This document shows, in pieces, positions 1 through 7,221 of a stretch of 40,783 nt of DNA (positions are counted from its first letter, which is position 1; every line of letters begins with the position of its first letter). The DNA lies in contig CALAAS010000015.1 of the NCBI GenBank assembly GCA_937885015.1, forward strand, positions 1 through 40,783, given 5' to 3'. The position numbers and the translations under genes were made by a program. The notes beneath the pieces were generated by a model. The model had not been told where the DNA came from, ran no database searches, and saw nothing but the letters and a program-made list of their open reading frames with translations. Origin of the DNA: an uncultured Clostridium sp. (lineage in GTDB: Bacteria; Bacillota; Clostridia; Lachnospirales; Lachnospiraceae).

Positions 1-59
1 AAAAATCCGGACAGGGTGTTCATAATTTATTCATTCATGCGTTTGTCGTGGGTTTGATC

Positions 60-2477
60 TCAGTAGGAATCCGTCGTATCCTCCTGGATCATGGCCTCTG
101 TCAGGCCGAATTCTGTCTTCACAAAGGAAGGAATCCGATCTTCATCAAAGTGCAGTCCATATCCGATATACTCCCCTGATTCGTCAAAAAATTCTTCCGC
201 CGACTCTGTCTCTGCAAAATTCTCTGATACTGTTTCGGCCACTGTGATTTCCTCTCCGCCATTTTCTGCCTCAGGAAAATCACCGTCTTCTGACATCTCC
301 TGCTCTCCGAAATTCTCGTTCTTCACGTATGCGGTAATCTGAATTCCCGTATATTCCGGATTCAGAGAATTGGTCTGATCCAATTCTTCCGACACAGAAG
401 CGTCCAGGATCTGCCTGATCTGATCCGGATCCGTCACAGTAACACGAATTCCATCTCCCGTTTCTCTGTATCGTCTCTGTTTTTTCCCCAGCTCCGTATC
501 TTCTGGCGCCATCTCTCCTTCCGGCATTACCCCAGTATACGTCATGGTAATCTGTTTTACGGTATTCGGATTCACAATCTCTCCCACCTGGATTCCACAT
601 TCTTTCAGAATGGCAATCGTCTCAGTAAAAGAAGGATATACCGGGAAATACTGAATCTGATTAAACTGTTCATAATTTCCATTGGACGCCCGCACGATAT
701 CGATCATTTCCTGCATGGACTTCGTCTTAAACTGCAGCGCTGCCACCGGATTCTCATTCCGACGCGTTTTTACCGTAAGCGCCCCCAGTTCTTTCTGATA
801 TGCTGACAGAAGTTCTGCTGTCTTTTCCGGATTCAGACCGGTCACATGGCGGAAAGAATTTTCCTCCTGATAATTAACACCAGCGATATCATCGACCTGA
901 TAGGAAAGCACTGGATATATGGCTTTCTTGTAAGCTTCCTGACTGCTGATCCGATCCAGATTCTCTGCCACTGGCTTCAGATCCATATCGTATACCCGGT
1001 ACACCGTTTTCCCGCTGTCCAGGTGCCAGGCAATGAAAACGCGGTCAAAGACACTGTCCTGCCCACCTCTCTGCTCCATATATTCATATTGGTTTCGCCC
1101 TCCTGTCAGACGATAACTGCGGTAAGATGCCGCGTCCTCCACTCCCTGGCGGGCAATGGCTGTCACATCTTCCAGATCCAGGAGTTTCATGGCATTCGTC
1201 AGTTTTTCCTCTGTCCCGGCTCTCCAGCTGACATATCGGTAAGAATCCCCGTCTGCTCCGCCCAGATTCACTTCCGCCAGATACTGATTCAAGACATCCG
1301 ACTCCATCCTGTTACTGTAAATACCGGCAGCTACAACCCGACGGCCGGTGGGAAGATAGGAGTCATAGCCTGCCAGATCCAGACGGAACACTGCCAGGAC
1401 GGCTGCTGCACAAAAGCCGCAGATCAGAAGCTGTACCTTATGAGCAAATAAACTCCGAAAATCAAAATGATAAATAATTTCAATGACACAACTGCTGATC
1501 ACAAGTCCGCACACCAGACCAAACAAAGCCCAGGAATCCCGATTCATCATGGAATGGAACAGGAGACTTCCCAGCAGGGAAAGGGGAATCACCAGCAGAA
1601 ATTTGATTACCGGCTGACTGACTGCAAAGGCCATGGCGCGTCCGGCTGCCTCCGACGGCCGTTTCCGGTATAATACCAGAGAAAGAACCAGAATCAGGCC
1701 GGCAAACAGCAGCGCCCATCCTGCCATGACAGCCGACTCTTTTACTCCGGAAGCTGCGATATACCAGGCTACCGGCGAGCTCCGCTTGACCCAGCGCGCC
1801 AAAAATTCACCGCTGTTATAAAAGGTCACAAAATACTCGCTGAAATACGCTTGCAGCAATGTAATACATCCAGGTCCCCAGCTGAAAAACACCACCGTTC
1901 CCAGCAGGCTTACCAGCGTATTCCCCGTCAGAATCACAGCAGCAATTACCACAGCATAGACCAAAAGGTAAAACGCCATATGAAGCAGATATCCCTGAAG
2001 AACCCGGGACCAGGAAATATCAATCCCTTTTCCCTGCACCATAAAACCGGCAATTACCAGGAAAACAAAATACGGTACTGCCACATAGAGAATCCCGTTC
2101 AGGCAGTTTGCACCAAACAGAACCTCTCTCCGCACAGGAAGACTGTGATAAAAGTCCGTCTTTTTTCTGGAATGCAGCCAGGAAAATCCGGAAACTCCGC
2201 ACACGATTGCAAAGAAAATCATCCAGACACTCAAAACCACGTTTTCCACGGAACACCACTGGTGGAAAAATACTGCAACCCGTTCTTTTGCCAGCTCCAG
2301 TGATCCAACCTGTGCCCCAGCCTCCCGCAGTGCTTCCAGACTCAGAACCTCACTGATTTCCAGGGCAATGAGAACTGGAAAAAGGAAGAAAAGCACCAAT
2401 GCGATCAGAGCAATACTCCACAGGCGTTGTTTCGTATTTTCCCGCATACATTTAAAAAATAAGATTTTTGATGTCAT
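60..2477 (-). CDS. ABC transporter permease with large extracellular C-terminal domain
   Basis: This 805-residue membrane protein is the permease partner of the ATPase encoded just upstream, which overlaps its start by 26 bp. The first ~370 residues hold about eight or nine hydrophobic segments (for example around 20-42, 80-100, 120-148, 165-188, 290-310, 318-340 and 350-366), the pattern of ABC-2 type permeases. The remaining ~430 residues are hydrophilic, end in a very acidic stretch (residues ~715-780) and are probably outside the cell. The layout resembles the long permeases of GntR(YtrA-type)/ATPase/permease operons linked to envelope stress or antimicrobial-peptide response. The substrate cannot be told from sequence. 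The stop lies 59 bp from the window edge, so the operon may continue to the left. Confidence 0.8.
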   Translation of the reverse strand: MTSKILFFKCMRENTKQRLWSIALIALVLFFLFPVLIALEISEVLSLEALREAGAQVGSLELAKERVAVFFHQWCSVENVVLSVWMIFFAIVCGVSGFSWLHSRKKTDFYHSLPVRREVLFGANCLNGILYVAVPYFVFLVIAGFMVQGKGIDISWSRVLQGYLLHMAFYLLVYAVVIAAVILTGNTLVSLLGTVVFFSWGPGCITLLQAYFSEYFVTFYNSGEFLARWVKRSSPVAWYIAASGVKESAVMAGWALLFAGLILVLSLVLYRKRPSEAAGRAMAFAVSQPVIKFLLVIPLSLLGSLLFHSMMNRDSWALFGLVCGLVISSCVIEIIYHFDFRSLFAHKVQLLICGFCAAAVLAVFRLDLAGYDSYLPTGRRVVAAGIYSNRMESDVLNQYLAEVNLGGADGDSYRYVSWRAGTEEKLTNAMKLLDLEDVTAIARQGVEDAASYRSYRLTGGRNQYEYMEQRGGQDSVFDRVFIAWHLDSGKTVYRVYDMDLKPVAENLDRISSQEAYKKAIYPVLSYQVDDIAGVNYQEENSFRHVTGLNPEKTAELLSAYQKELGALTVKTRRNENPVAALQFKTKSMQEMIDIVRASNGNYEQFNQIQYFPVYPSFTETIAILKECGIQVGEIVNPNTVKQITMTYTGVMPEGEMAPEDTELGKKQRRYRETGDGIRVTVTDPDQIRQILDASVSEELDQTNSLNPEYTGIQITAYVKNENFGEQEMSEDGDFPEAENGGEEITVAETVSENFAETESAEEFFDESGEYIGYGLHFDEDRIPSFVKTEFGLTEAMIQEDTTDSY

Positions 2478-3351
2478 ATCCGGCCACCTCCGTCTCGCTG
2501 ATAAATATTTCTTCCAGGGAAAGGGGAATCATCTCGAAAAAGACGGGATGATACGCCTGCATTACCGCTGCAACTTCCTCTCTAACCCCCCGGACTGTCA
2601 GAGTAAGAAGACTTCCTCTCTTTTCTGTCTTGATAATCGAAAGTCCGTGAAGATGAGTTTCGTCCATTCCATCGGCCAGCACACACTGAATCTTATGGAT
2701 ATTTACCTTCATTTCGTCCAGGTCCTTCGACAGAAGGATTCCACCTTTGTGAAGAAGTCCCACATGATCACAGATATCCTCCAGCTCCCGGAGATTGTGA
2801 GAGGCCAGAATCGGTGTCAGATGCCTCTCTGCCATATCATTGGCAAACAGGCTCTTTACCGTCTGACGCATGACCGGGTCCAGGCCGTCAAAGGTTTCGT
2901 CGCAGAAGATATACCTGGTTCCTGCACAGATCCCAAGAAGTACGGACAATTGTTTTTTCATCCCCTTAGAAAAGGTATGAATCTTTCGCCCCGGTGCCAG
3001 CTCAAAGCTCTCCAGCAATCTATAAAACCGGTCTGTATCAAAATCCGGGTAGATTCCCGCATAAAACTGTACCATATCCCGAGGCGTTCCATTGGTGAGA
3101 AAAAACGGTTCATCCGATATATAGAAAAAACGCGATTTTACCTTTGGATTCTCAAACACATCCTCTCCATCCAAACGTATATGCCCCTCATCCGGCCGTA
3201 AAATTCCAGCAGCCAAACGTAAAAATGTGCTTTTGCCGGCTCCGTTGGTTCCGATCAGGCCAAACACACAACCCTCCCGAATCTCCGCACTTATATGATC
3301 TACGGCCGTAATATCATGAAATCGTTTCGTCAGGCCCAATGCTTCTATCAT
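2452..3351 (-). CDS. ABC transporter ATP-binding protein (YtrB/BcrA-like)
   Basis: The predicted protein of 299 residues is the cytoplasmic ATPase of the transporter. It shows a Walker A motif (GTNGAGKST, residues 34-42), a degenerate signature FSKGMKKQ, and a Walker B with catalytic Glu (CDETFDGLD). The start was placed at ATG 3351 because GGAGGAG lies 6-8 nt upstream; a start nine codons earlier would put this Shine-Dalgarno inside the gene. The start overlaps the end of the gntR gene by 38 bp and its stop overlaps the permease start, so the three genes are translationally coupled. The family is usually involved in export or sensing of peptide antibiotics; the actual substrate is unknown. 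Confidence 0.88.
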   Translation of the reverse strand: MIEALGLTKRFHDITAVDHISAEIREGCVFGLIGTNGAGKSTFLRLAAGILRPDEGHIRLDGEDVFENPKVKSRFFYISDEPFFLTNGTPRDMVQFYAGIYPDFDTDRFYRLLESFELAPGRKIHTFSKGMKKQLSVLLGICAGTRYIFCDETFDGLDPVMRQTVKSLFANDMAERHLTPILASHNLRELEDICDHVGLLHKGGILLSKDLDEMKVNIHKIQCVLADGMDETHLHGLSIIKTEKRGSLLTLTVRGVREEVAAVMQAYHPVFFEMIPLSLEEIFISETEVAGYDIKNLIF

Positions 3352-3730
3352 CGTCGTCTCCTCCTCCCGCATTTCCATAAAATTGGATCACACGCTCCTG
3401 AAATTCCAGCATCGTAATCCCCGCACTCCGGGCTTCCCCTGTCAGAAGACGGAGATTTCGAAAAACCTCCTGTTTTTTCTGCGCCCGAATCTGATTGTTC
3501 TCCGCCACAAAGCTGCCCCGTCCTTTTACCGAATAGATATATCCCTGACGCTCCAGCTGGGCATAGGCTCGCTGAATGGTATTCGGGTTAATCGACAATT
3601 CGGTTGCCAGGCTGCGAACGGAGGGAAGCTGACTGTTCTGCTCCAGAATCCCTCTAACCATCAGATCCGACAGCTTTTCCGCCACCTGCTCATAGATGGG
3701 GCGCCGGTCTTTGTAATCAATGAGAATCAT
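3314..3730 (-). CDS. GntR-family (YtrA subfamily) transcriptional regulator
   Basis: A 138-residue repressor with an N-terminal winged helix-turn-helix (residues ~10-70: PIYEQVAEKL, LPSVRSLATEL, NPNTIQRAYAQLERQGYIYS) and only a short tail of about 60 residues. It lacks the large effector domain of FadR or HutC types, which defines the YtrA subfamily. The start ATG 3730 follows AAGGAGG with 5 nt spacing. It is the first gene of an operon with an ABC ATPase and permease, the usual YtrA setting, and a perfect 14-bp inverted repeat overlaps its own promoter, so autorepression is very likely. The inducing signal is unknown, commonly cell-wall-active peptides in this subfamily. Confidence 0.9.
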   Translation of the reverse strand: MILIDYKDRRPIYEQVAEKLSDLMVRGILEQNSQLPSVRSLATELSINPNTIQRAYAQLERQGYIYSVKGRGSFVAENNQIRAQKKQEVFRNLRLLTGEARSAGITMLEFQERVIQFYGNAGGGDDDDRSIGPDETIS

Positions 3731-3771
3731 ATGCGCCTCCTTCTTTCCTTTCCACAAACTGTTTTAAACGA

Positions 3772-3804
3772 ACTAAGTGTATTAGTTCTTCTAATACACT
3801 TAGT
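3772..3804. promoter_or_regulatory. Putative operator of the GntR regulator (perfect inverted repeat)
   Basis: ACTAAGTGTATTAG (3772-3785) is repeated exactly in inverse at 3791-3804 with a 5-bp spacer. The right arm runs into the -10 box of the gntR promoter and the repeat covers the expected transcription start. The core AGTGTATT/AATACACT fits binding by a dimeric YtrA-type repressor. The symmetry is seen directly; the assignment to this regulator is inferred from position. Confidence 0.75.
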
Positions 3805-3830
3805 ATAAAAAAGAGACAGCTGGAAGTCAA
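3802..3830 (-). promoter_or_regulatory. Promoter of the gntR-ABC operon, overlapping an upstream terminator
   Basis: On the minus strand TTGACT (3825-3830), 17 bp, then TATACT (3802-3807): 5/6 and 5/6 matches to the SigA consensus. The -35 box lies in the loop of the terminator hairpin of the lipoprotein gene at 3867-4193, and the spacer is the descending arm of that hairpin plus its T-tract. Confidence 0.7.
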
Positions 3831-3843
3831 CCAGCTGTCTCTT
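3805..3843 (-). terminator. Intrinsic terminator of the acidic lipoprotein gene
   Basis: A perfect 13-bp hairpin (AAGAGACAGCTGG at 3811-3823 with its complement at 3831-3843, 7-nt loop) is followed on the minus strand by a run of T. It lies 24 bp after the lipoprotein stop codon. Confidence 0.9.
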
Positions 3844-3866
3844 ACAGATTTCTTACAATCACTCTA

Positions 3867-4193
3867 TTACTGAGCTGCGGACTCGGACTCAGCAGCTGCC
3901 TCGGTCTCCTCTTCAGCCTCAGCCTCTGCTTCCGTCTCCTCTACAGACTCAGCTGCCTCGGTCTCTGCCTCAGACTCAGCTGCTTCGCTCTCAGCTGCCT
4001 CGGTCTCTGCCTCAGACTCAGCTGCCTCAGTCTCCTCTACAGACTCAGCTGCTTCGGTCTCTGCCTCTGTTACAGCCTCTGTAGCTGCTGCAGTCGTCTC
4101 TGCCTCACCACCACCACAAGCGGTCAGAGCAGAAGCTGCTACCATTGCGCTCATCATTAAAACTGCTGCTGTCTTTGTAAAATTCTTTTTCAT
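3867..4193 (-). CDS. Small lipoprotein with an acidic Glu/Ala/Ser/Thr repeat tail
   Basis: A 108-residue protein. Residues 1-25 form a lipoprotein signal peptide ending in lipobox LTAC, so Cys26 should be lipidated and the protein held on the outer face of the membrane. The rest (about 80 residues) is low complexity, built from variants of ESEAETEAA and ESVEETEA with no Lys, Arg, aromatic or Cys residue. Similar short stretches serve in Lachnospiraceae solute-binding lipoproteins as linkers between lipid anchor and binding domain; here nothing follows the linker. RBS GAGGAG precedes ATG 4193. A probable promoter lies at 4252-4279 and a strong terminator at 3805-3843, so it is a monocistronic gene. 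Function unknown. Confidence 0.75.
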   Translation of the reverse strand: MKKNFTKTAAVLMMSAMVAASALTACGGGEAETTAAATEAVTEAETEAAESVEETEAAESEAETEAAESEAAESEAETEAAESVEETEAEAEAEEETEAAAESESAAQ

Positions 4194-4251
4194 AATTGCA
4201 TCTCCTCTTTTTAAACATACGATTTATGTTTTGTACCTATCTGGTACTGTG

Positions 4252-4279
4252 AATATAATAAGAACAATTTGTGTCTAAA
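4252..4279 (-). promoter_or_regulatory. Probable promoter of the acidic lipoprotein gene
   Basis: Minus strand TTTAGA (4274-4279), 16 bp, TATATT (4252-4257). The ~55-nt leader contains two small inverted repeats, AAACATA/TATGTTT (4213-4231) and GTACC/GGTAC (4233-4247), of unknown role. Confidence 0.5.
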
Positions 4280-4474
4280 ATATGAACGAATCATTAACAT
4301 TCACTAAAAAAATCCCTGCGGCATTATGAAAAACGAAAGAAATCGTAAGAATATCCCGTTTTTTTCCTGTTTTTACTTTATTTTTCCATTTTCCAATTCT
4401 TAATTTTTTGACCGAAATTTTGTCATAAAAGACCGGAACCGAAATATTTCCGTTCTTTCCTATATAATGGGAGA

Positions 4475-4657
4475 ACAGCTCCAGGCCTCCGGCGTAAAGG
4501 AGGTTTGCACCACATCATTGCTGCGGCGGTTGATACAGCAGCGGCAATCGTATATACAATAAATTCGATAACAATTCACAATATTTCGAATTGTATTCCC
4601 GAAGGGCCACCGCTATAATAAGATAAGAACACAACTTGTATGAAGGAGGACGTTATT
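4475..4657 (+). promoter_or_regulatory. galE upstream region: candidate structured leader and two promoter-like sites
   Basis: The 464-bp gap between the lipoprotein gene and galE holds a TATAAT at 4463-4468 (poor -35), then two possible hairpins (CCTCC/GGAGG around 4486-4503 and an ATTGC/GCAAT-closed stem around 4517-4549) and an ACAATTC/GAATTGT repeat near 4571-4593. A better promoter, TTGTAT (4591-4596), 17 bp, TATAAT (4614-4619), lies 38 bp before the galE start. I recognise no known riboswitch here. Confidence 0.4.
4591..4619 (+). promoter_or_regulatory. galE proximal promoter
   Basis: TTGTAT, 17-bp spacer, TATAAT, with a start near 4626 and a leader of about 32 nt containing AAGGAGG. 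Confidence 0.65.
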
Positions 4658-5677
4658 ATGGCAATTTTGGTAACAGGCGGAGCTGGCTACATCGGAAGTC
4701 ATACCTGTGTGGAACTTCTCAATGCCGGATACGATGTGGTTGTGATGGACAACCTTTATAATTCCAGCGAAGAGGCACTCCACCGTGTCGAACAGATTAC
4801 GGGGAAAAAGGTTACTTTTTATAAAGCAGATATGCTGGACCGACCGGCCGTAGAAGAAATTTTTGAGAAAGAATCCATCGAATCTGTCATTCATTTTGCC
4901 GGCCTAAAGGCAGTCGGCGAATCCGTGGCTAAACCCCTGGAATACTATCACAATAATATTACAGGAACCCTGATCCTCTGCGATGTCATGCGCAGCCACG
5001 GCGTTAAAAAGATTATCTTCAGCTCTTCCGCCACCGTATACGGCGATCCGGCCATTATTCCCATTACAGAGGAATGCCCCAAAGGCGTAATTACAAACCC
5101 CTACGGACAGACTAAGGGGATGCTGGAGCAGATTCTCACTGATTTTCATGTGGCGGATCCAGAATGGAATGTTGTCCTCCTTCGCTACTTCAATCCCATT
5201 GGTGCCCATCAGAGCGGCCTGATTGGTGAGGACCCAAAAGGCATCCCCAACAATCTGGTTCCCTATATTGCTCAGGTGGCAGTGGGCAAACTGGAGCGCC
5301 TCGGCGTCTTTGGAAACGACTACCCTACCCACGATGGAACTGGCGTACGCGATTATATTCACGTTGTCGATCTTGCCATTGGCCATGTAAAAGCCCTGAA
5401 AAAGCTGGAGGATACACCAGCCGTGTCCGTCTATAACCTGGGCACCGGAAAGGGTTACAGTGTCCTGGATGTGGTAAAAGCCTACGAAAAGGCCTGTGGG
5501 AAACCGATACCCTATGAAATGAAACCGCGCCGTGCCGGCGATATCGCCACCTGCTACTCAGATGCCTCCAAGGCAAAACGAGAGCTGGACTGGGAAGCAA
5601 AGTACGGAATTGAAGAAATGTGTGCCGATTCCTGGAGATGGCAGTCCTCCAATCCGGACGGATACAGAAACGCATAA
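4658..5677 (+). CDS. galE: UDP-glucose 4-epimerase
   Basis: A 339-residue NAD-dependent short-chain dehydrogenase that interconverts UDP-glucose and UDP-galactose in the cytoplasm (Leloir pathway and supply of galactosyl donors for envelope polymers). Seen: N-terminal Rossmann motif GGAGYIGS, catalytic SSSATVYG, and the YxxxK pair in NPYGQTKGM; length is normal for GalE. The start ATG 4658 has AAGGAGG 7-8 nt upstream; an ATG six codons earlier overlaps that RBS and is rejected. The gene is alone on the plus strand, with no galK or galT nearby, which suggests a role in polysaccharide precursors as much as galactose use. Confidence 0.95.
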   Translation: MAILVTGGAGYIGSHTCVELLNAGYDVVVMDNLYNSSEEALHRVEQITGKKVTFYKADMLDRPAVEEIFEKESIESVIHFAGLKAVGESVAKPLEYYHNNITGTLILCDVMRSHGVKKIIFSSSATVYGDPAIIPITEECPKGVITNPYGQTKGMLEQILTDFHVADPEWNVVLLRYFNPIGAHQSGLIGEDPKGIPNNLVPYIAQVAVGKLERLGVFGNDYPTHDGTGVRDYIHVVDLAIGHVKALKKLEDTPAVSVYNLGTGKGYSVLDVVKAYEKACGKPIPYEMKPRRAGDIATCYSDASKAKRELDWEAKYGIEEMCADSWRWQSSNPDGYRNA

Positions 5678-5740
5678 GCCAATCTGACCGCCATTGGAAG
5701 ATACTGCTCCACAGAAAGCAGAAATATTCATAAGAAAGAA

Positions 5741-5822
5741 GCTCGCCCGCGAGCTTCTCCGCCTGCGGCGGGGCGCTTCTGCGACAAAATCCCTCTCCGC
5801 CGCATGGCGATTCTCGCGGAGC
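5741..5822 (-). repeat. Dispersed repeat, copy A (82-bp hairpin-rich module)
   Basis: About 77 of 82 positions match the copy at 6590-6671 in the same orientation. It contains successive short stems: GCTCG/CGAGC, CCGCC/GGCGG, a GCGC/GCGA region and an outer CTCCGC/GCGGAG. It begins 25 bp beyond the sigK stop codon. Confidence 0.85.
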
Positions 5823-5847
5823 ACCTTTTTCTTTGATAAAATTAAAA

Positions 5848-6501
5848 CTATTTTCCCTGTGAATCCCCATGCTGCTCCTGTGCCTCAAAACTGGCTCGAA
5901 TCTTCCCCAGGGCCTTTTTTTCAATGCGGGATACATAGGATCTGGAAATCCCCAGCTGTCCCGCAATTTCTCTCTGGGTTCTCTCCCGCTCTCCAAACAG
6001 TCCATACCGTTCCCGAAGTACCAATTTCTCTGTATCTTTCAGACACGCTTCATAGGCTTTATAAAGCTCTTCCACATCCTGATTTCGGATCATCCGCTCC
6101 AGAACCTCTTTTTCCTCTGCTTCCAATACATCAATTAAGTGAATCGTTTCTCCGTCCTTGTCTACCCCGATGGGATCATACAATGAGACATCTCTTGCAT
6201 GCTTCTTTCCGGCTCGAAACATCATCAGGATTTCATTCTCTACACACTTTGCAGCATACGTAGCCAGTCTGGACCCCCGGTCTACTCGAAACGTATTTAC
6301 CGCTTTTATGAGGCCAATGGTTCCGACTGACAGAAGATCCTCCGGATCATACCCGGTATACTGGTATTTTTTTATCACATGCGCAACCAGTCTCAAATTT
6401 CGTTCTATCAGTATGGCTCTGGCATCTTCATCGCCCTCTTTGCAGCGTTTCAGATACTCCTGCTCTTCGCCGGCCGTCAGTGGTTTCGGAAATGTTTTCA
6501 A
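5848..6501 (-). CDS. sigK: RNA polymerase sporulation sigma factor SigK, without pro-sequence
   Basis: A 217-residue sigma-70 family protein controlling late mother-cell genes (coat and cortex maturation). Seen: region 2 (NLRLVAHVIKKY, DLLSVGTIGLIKAVNTF, LATYAAKCVENEILM), a DVSLYDPIGVDKDGE linker and region 4.2 helix-turn-helix (TQREIAGQLGISRSYVSRIEKKAL). It lines up with mature Bacillus SigK from FPQPLSSSEE onward (here FPKPLTAGEE). The start is a TTG at 6501 with GAGGT 8 nt upstream; an in-frame TAG three codons before it excludes any longer N-terminus, so there is no inhibitory pro-peptide, as in C. difficile. The gene is uninterrupted (no skin element) and is bracketed by direct repeats. 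Confidence 0.88.
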   Translation of the reverse strand: MKTFPKPLTAGEEQEYLKRCKEGDEDARAILIERNLRLVAHVIKKYQYTGYDPEDLLSVGTIGLIKAVNTFRVDRGSRLATYAAKCVENEILMMFRAGKKHARDVSLYDPIGVDKDGETIHLIDVLEAEEKEVLERMIRNQDVEELYKAYEACLKDTEKLVLRERYGLFGERERTQREIAGQLGISRSYVSRIEKKALGKIRASFEAQEQHGDSQGK

Positions 6502-6589
6502 AGAAAGCTACCTCAAAGCTACATTACTCTATCCTATGCAGACTTCAGAGTCAAAGTGCTTTTACACTTTTCACACCGCCTATTTTGCA

Positions 6590-6671
6590 GCTCGCCCGCG
6601 AGCTTCTCCGCCTGCGGCGGGTCGCTTTTGCGACAAAATTCCTCTCCGCCGCATGGCGATCCCCGCGGAGC
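6590..6671 (-). repeat. Dispersed repeat, copy B (82-bp hairpin-rich module)
   Basis: Near-identical to 5741-5822. Stems seen: GCTCG/CGAGC, CCGCC/GGCGG, GTCGC-TTTT-GCGAC and CTCCGC/GCGGAG. On the minus strand it directly follows the palindromic module at 6678-6710. Confidence 0.85.
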
Positions 6672-6677
6672 GTTTTT

Positions 6678-6710
6678 TTATTGCATAGAAAGTAATTTCC
6701 TATGCAATAA
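6678..6710 (-). repeat. Dispersed palindromic module, copy B
   Basis: TTATTGCATAGAAA, 5 bp, TTCCTATGCAATAA: 14-bp arms with one mismatch. The same palindrome recurs at 34011-34043 and 38321-38353. It starts at the T-tract of the terminator at 6709-6743. Confidence 0.85.
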
Positions 6711-6743
6711 AAAGGGAAACCGATGATCTCTCATCGATCTCCC
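6709..6743 (-). terminator. Intrinsic terminator of the C_GCAxxG_C_C-type gene
   Basis: The minus strand shows GGGA...TCCC enclosing CGATGA-GAGA-TCATCG (6714-6743), followed by five T residues. It lies 30 bp after the stop codon of the gene at 6774-7193. Confidence 0.75.
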
Positions 6744-6773
6744 TCTTTCACATTCCACATCCAAAACAGTTAT

Positions 6774-7193
6774 CTAAAACAGCTCTTTTGCGATAATCTC
6801 CACTGCATCCGCAATACAGCCATCACAGGATCGGAGTACCCTTCCTGTCTCCACCCCTTTCAGATCCCGGCACACTACGCTTTCATTTTTTTCCTTAAAC
6901 TGTGCCAGGCAGAACCGGGCGTCCTTGTAAGTTACTCCCTTGGAGTCCGGCTTTTCCAGATTCCCTGTGCTGTCCTTCAATCCCGCCAAAACAGCCGCTG
7001 CCGCAATGGCGCCACAGGTTCCTTCCATACCGCCCATTCCGAGTCCCATCCCCTCGGTCACACAAAACAGTGTCTTTTCATCCAGGTTTGTCTGATCCGC
7101 GAAGGCACAGACCACCGACTGGGCACAATTGTAACCCTTTTTATGATTTTCCAGCGCCTTCGCCACGCGAAACTCTTTCTCTTCTCCTGTCAT
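6774..7193 (-). CDS. C_GCAxxG_C_C family protein (putative redox protein)
   Basis: A 139-residue soluble protein with the spaced cysteine pattern of this family: GYNCAQSVVCAF (residues ~21-32), CGAIAAAAVL (~60-69), and C-terminal cysteines in RFCLAQF, SVVCRDL and SCDGCIADAVEII. Several glycine-rich turns (GMGLGMGGMEGTCG) are typical. The family is common in anaerobes and is suspected to bind metal or act in redox chemistry; no precise reaction is established that I know of. RBS GAGGAAAG precedes ATG 7193. It follows argF by 125 bp but has its own promoter-like site at 7222-7250, so it may be transcribed separately from the arginine operon. Confidence 0.8.
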   Translation of the reverse strand: MTGEEKEFRVAKALENHKKGYNCAQSVVCAFADQTNLDEKTLFCVTEGMGLGMGGMEGTCGAIAAAAVLAGLKDSTGNLEKPDSKGVTYKDARFCLAQFKEKNESVVCRDLKGVETGRVLRSCDGCIADAVEIIAKELF

Positions 7194-7221
7194 TTTCTTT
7201 CCTCTTTTCTTCTTCCTGCCC

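Noticed and set aside
1..59. A possible downstream gene starting with ATGAACACCCTG on the minus strand at the left edge
   Set aside because: No Shine-Dalgarno sequence precedes it and fewer than ten codons are visible, so it cannot be supported.
846..1451. Long open frame antisense to the ABC permease, and similar antisense frames such as 9480-10286, 10733-11533, 16152-17048 and 37313-38170
   Set aside because: Each lies opposite a well-supported gene, lacks a suitable RBS, and has composition expected from the reverse strand of coding DNA.
3890..4110. Short tandem repeats that might be taken for a CRISPR array
   Set aside because: The repetition follows codons for Glu/Ala/Ser/Thr inside one reading frame; there are no unique spacers of constant length.
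5848..6501. Possible skin-like interruption of sigK
   Set aside because: The gene is complete in one frame and no recombinase is encoded between the flanking repeats.
6502..6589. SigE-dependent promoter for sigK
   Set aside because: A GCATAGGAT stretch near the start resembles a SigE -10 in part, but no matching -35 box is at the right distance.
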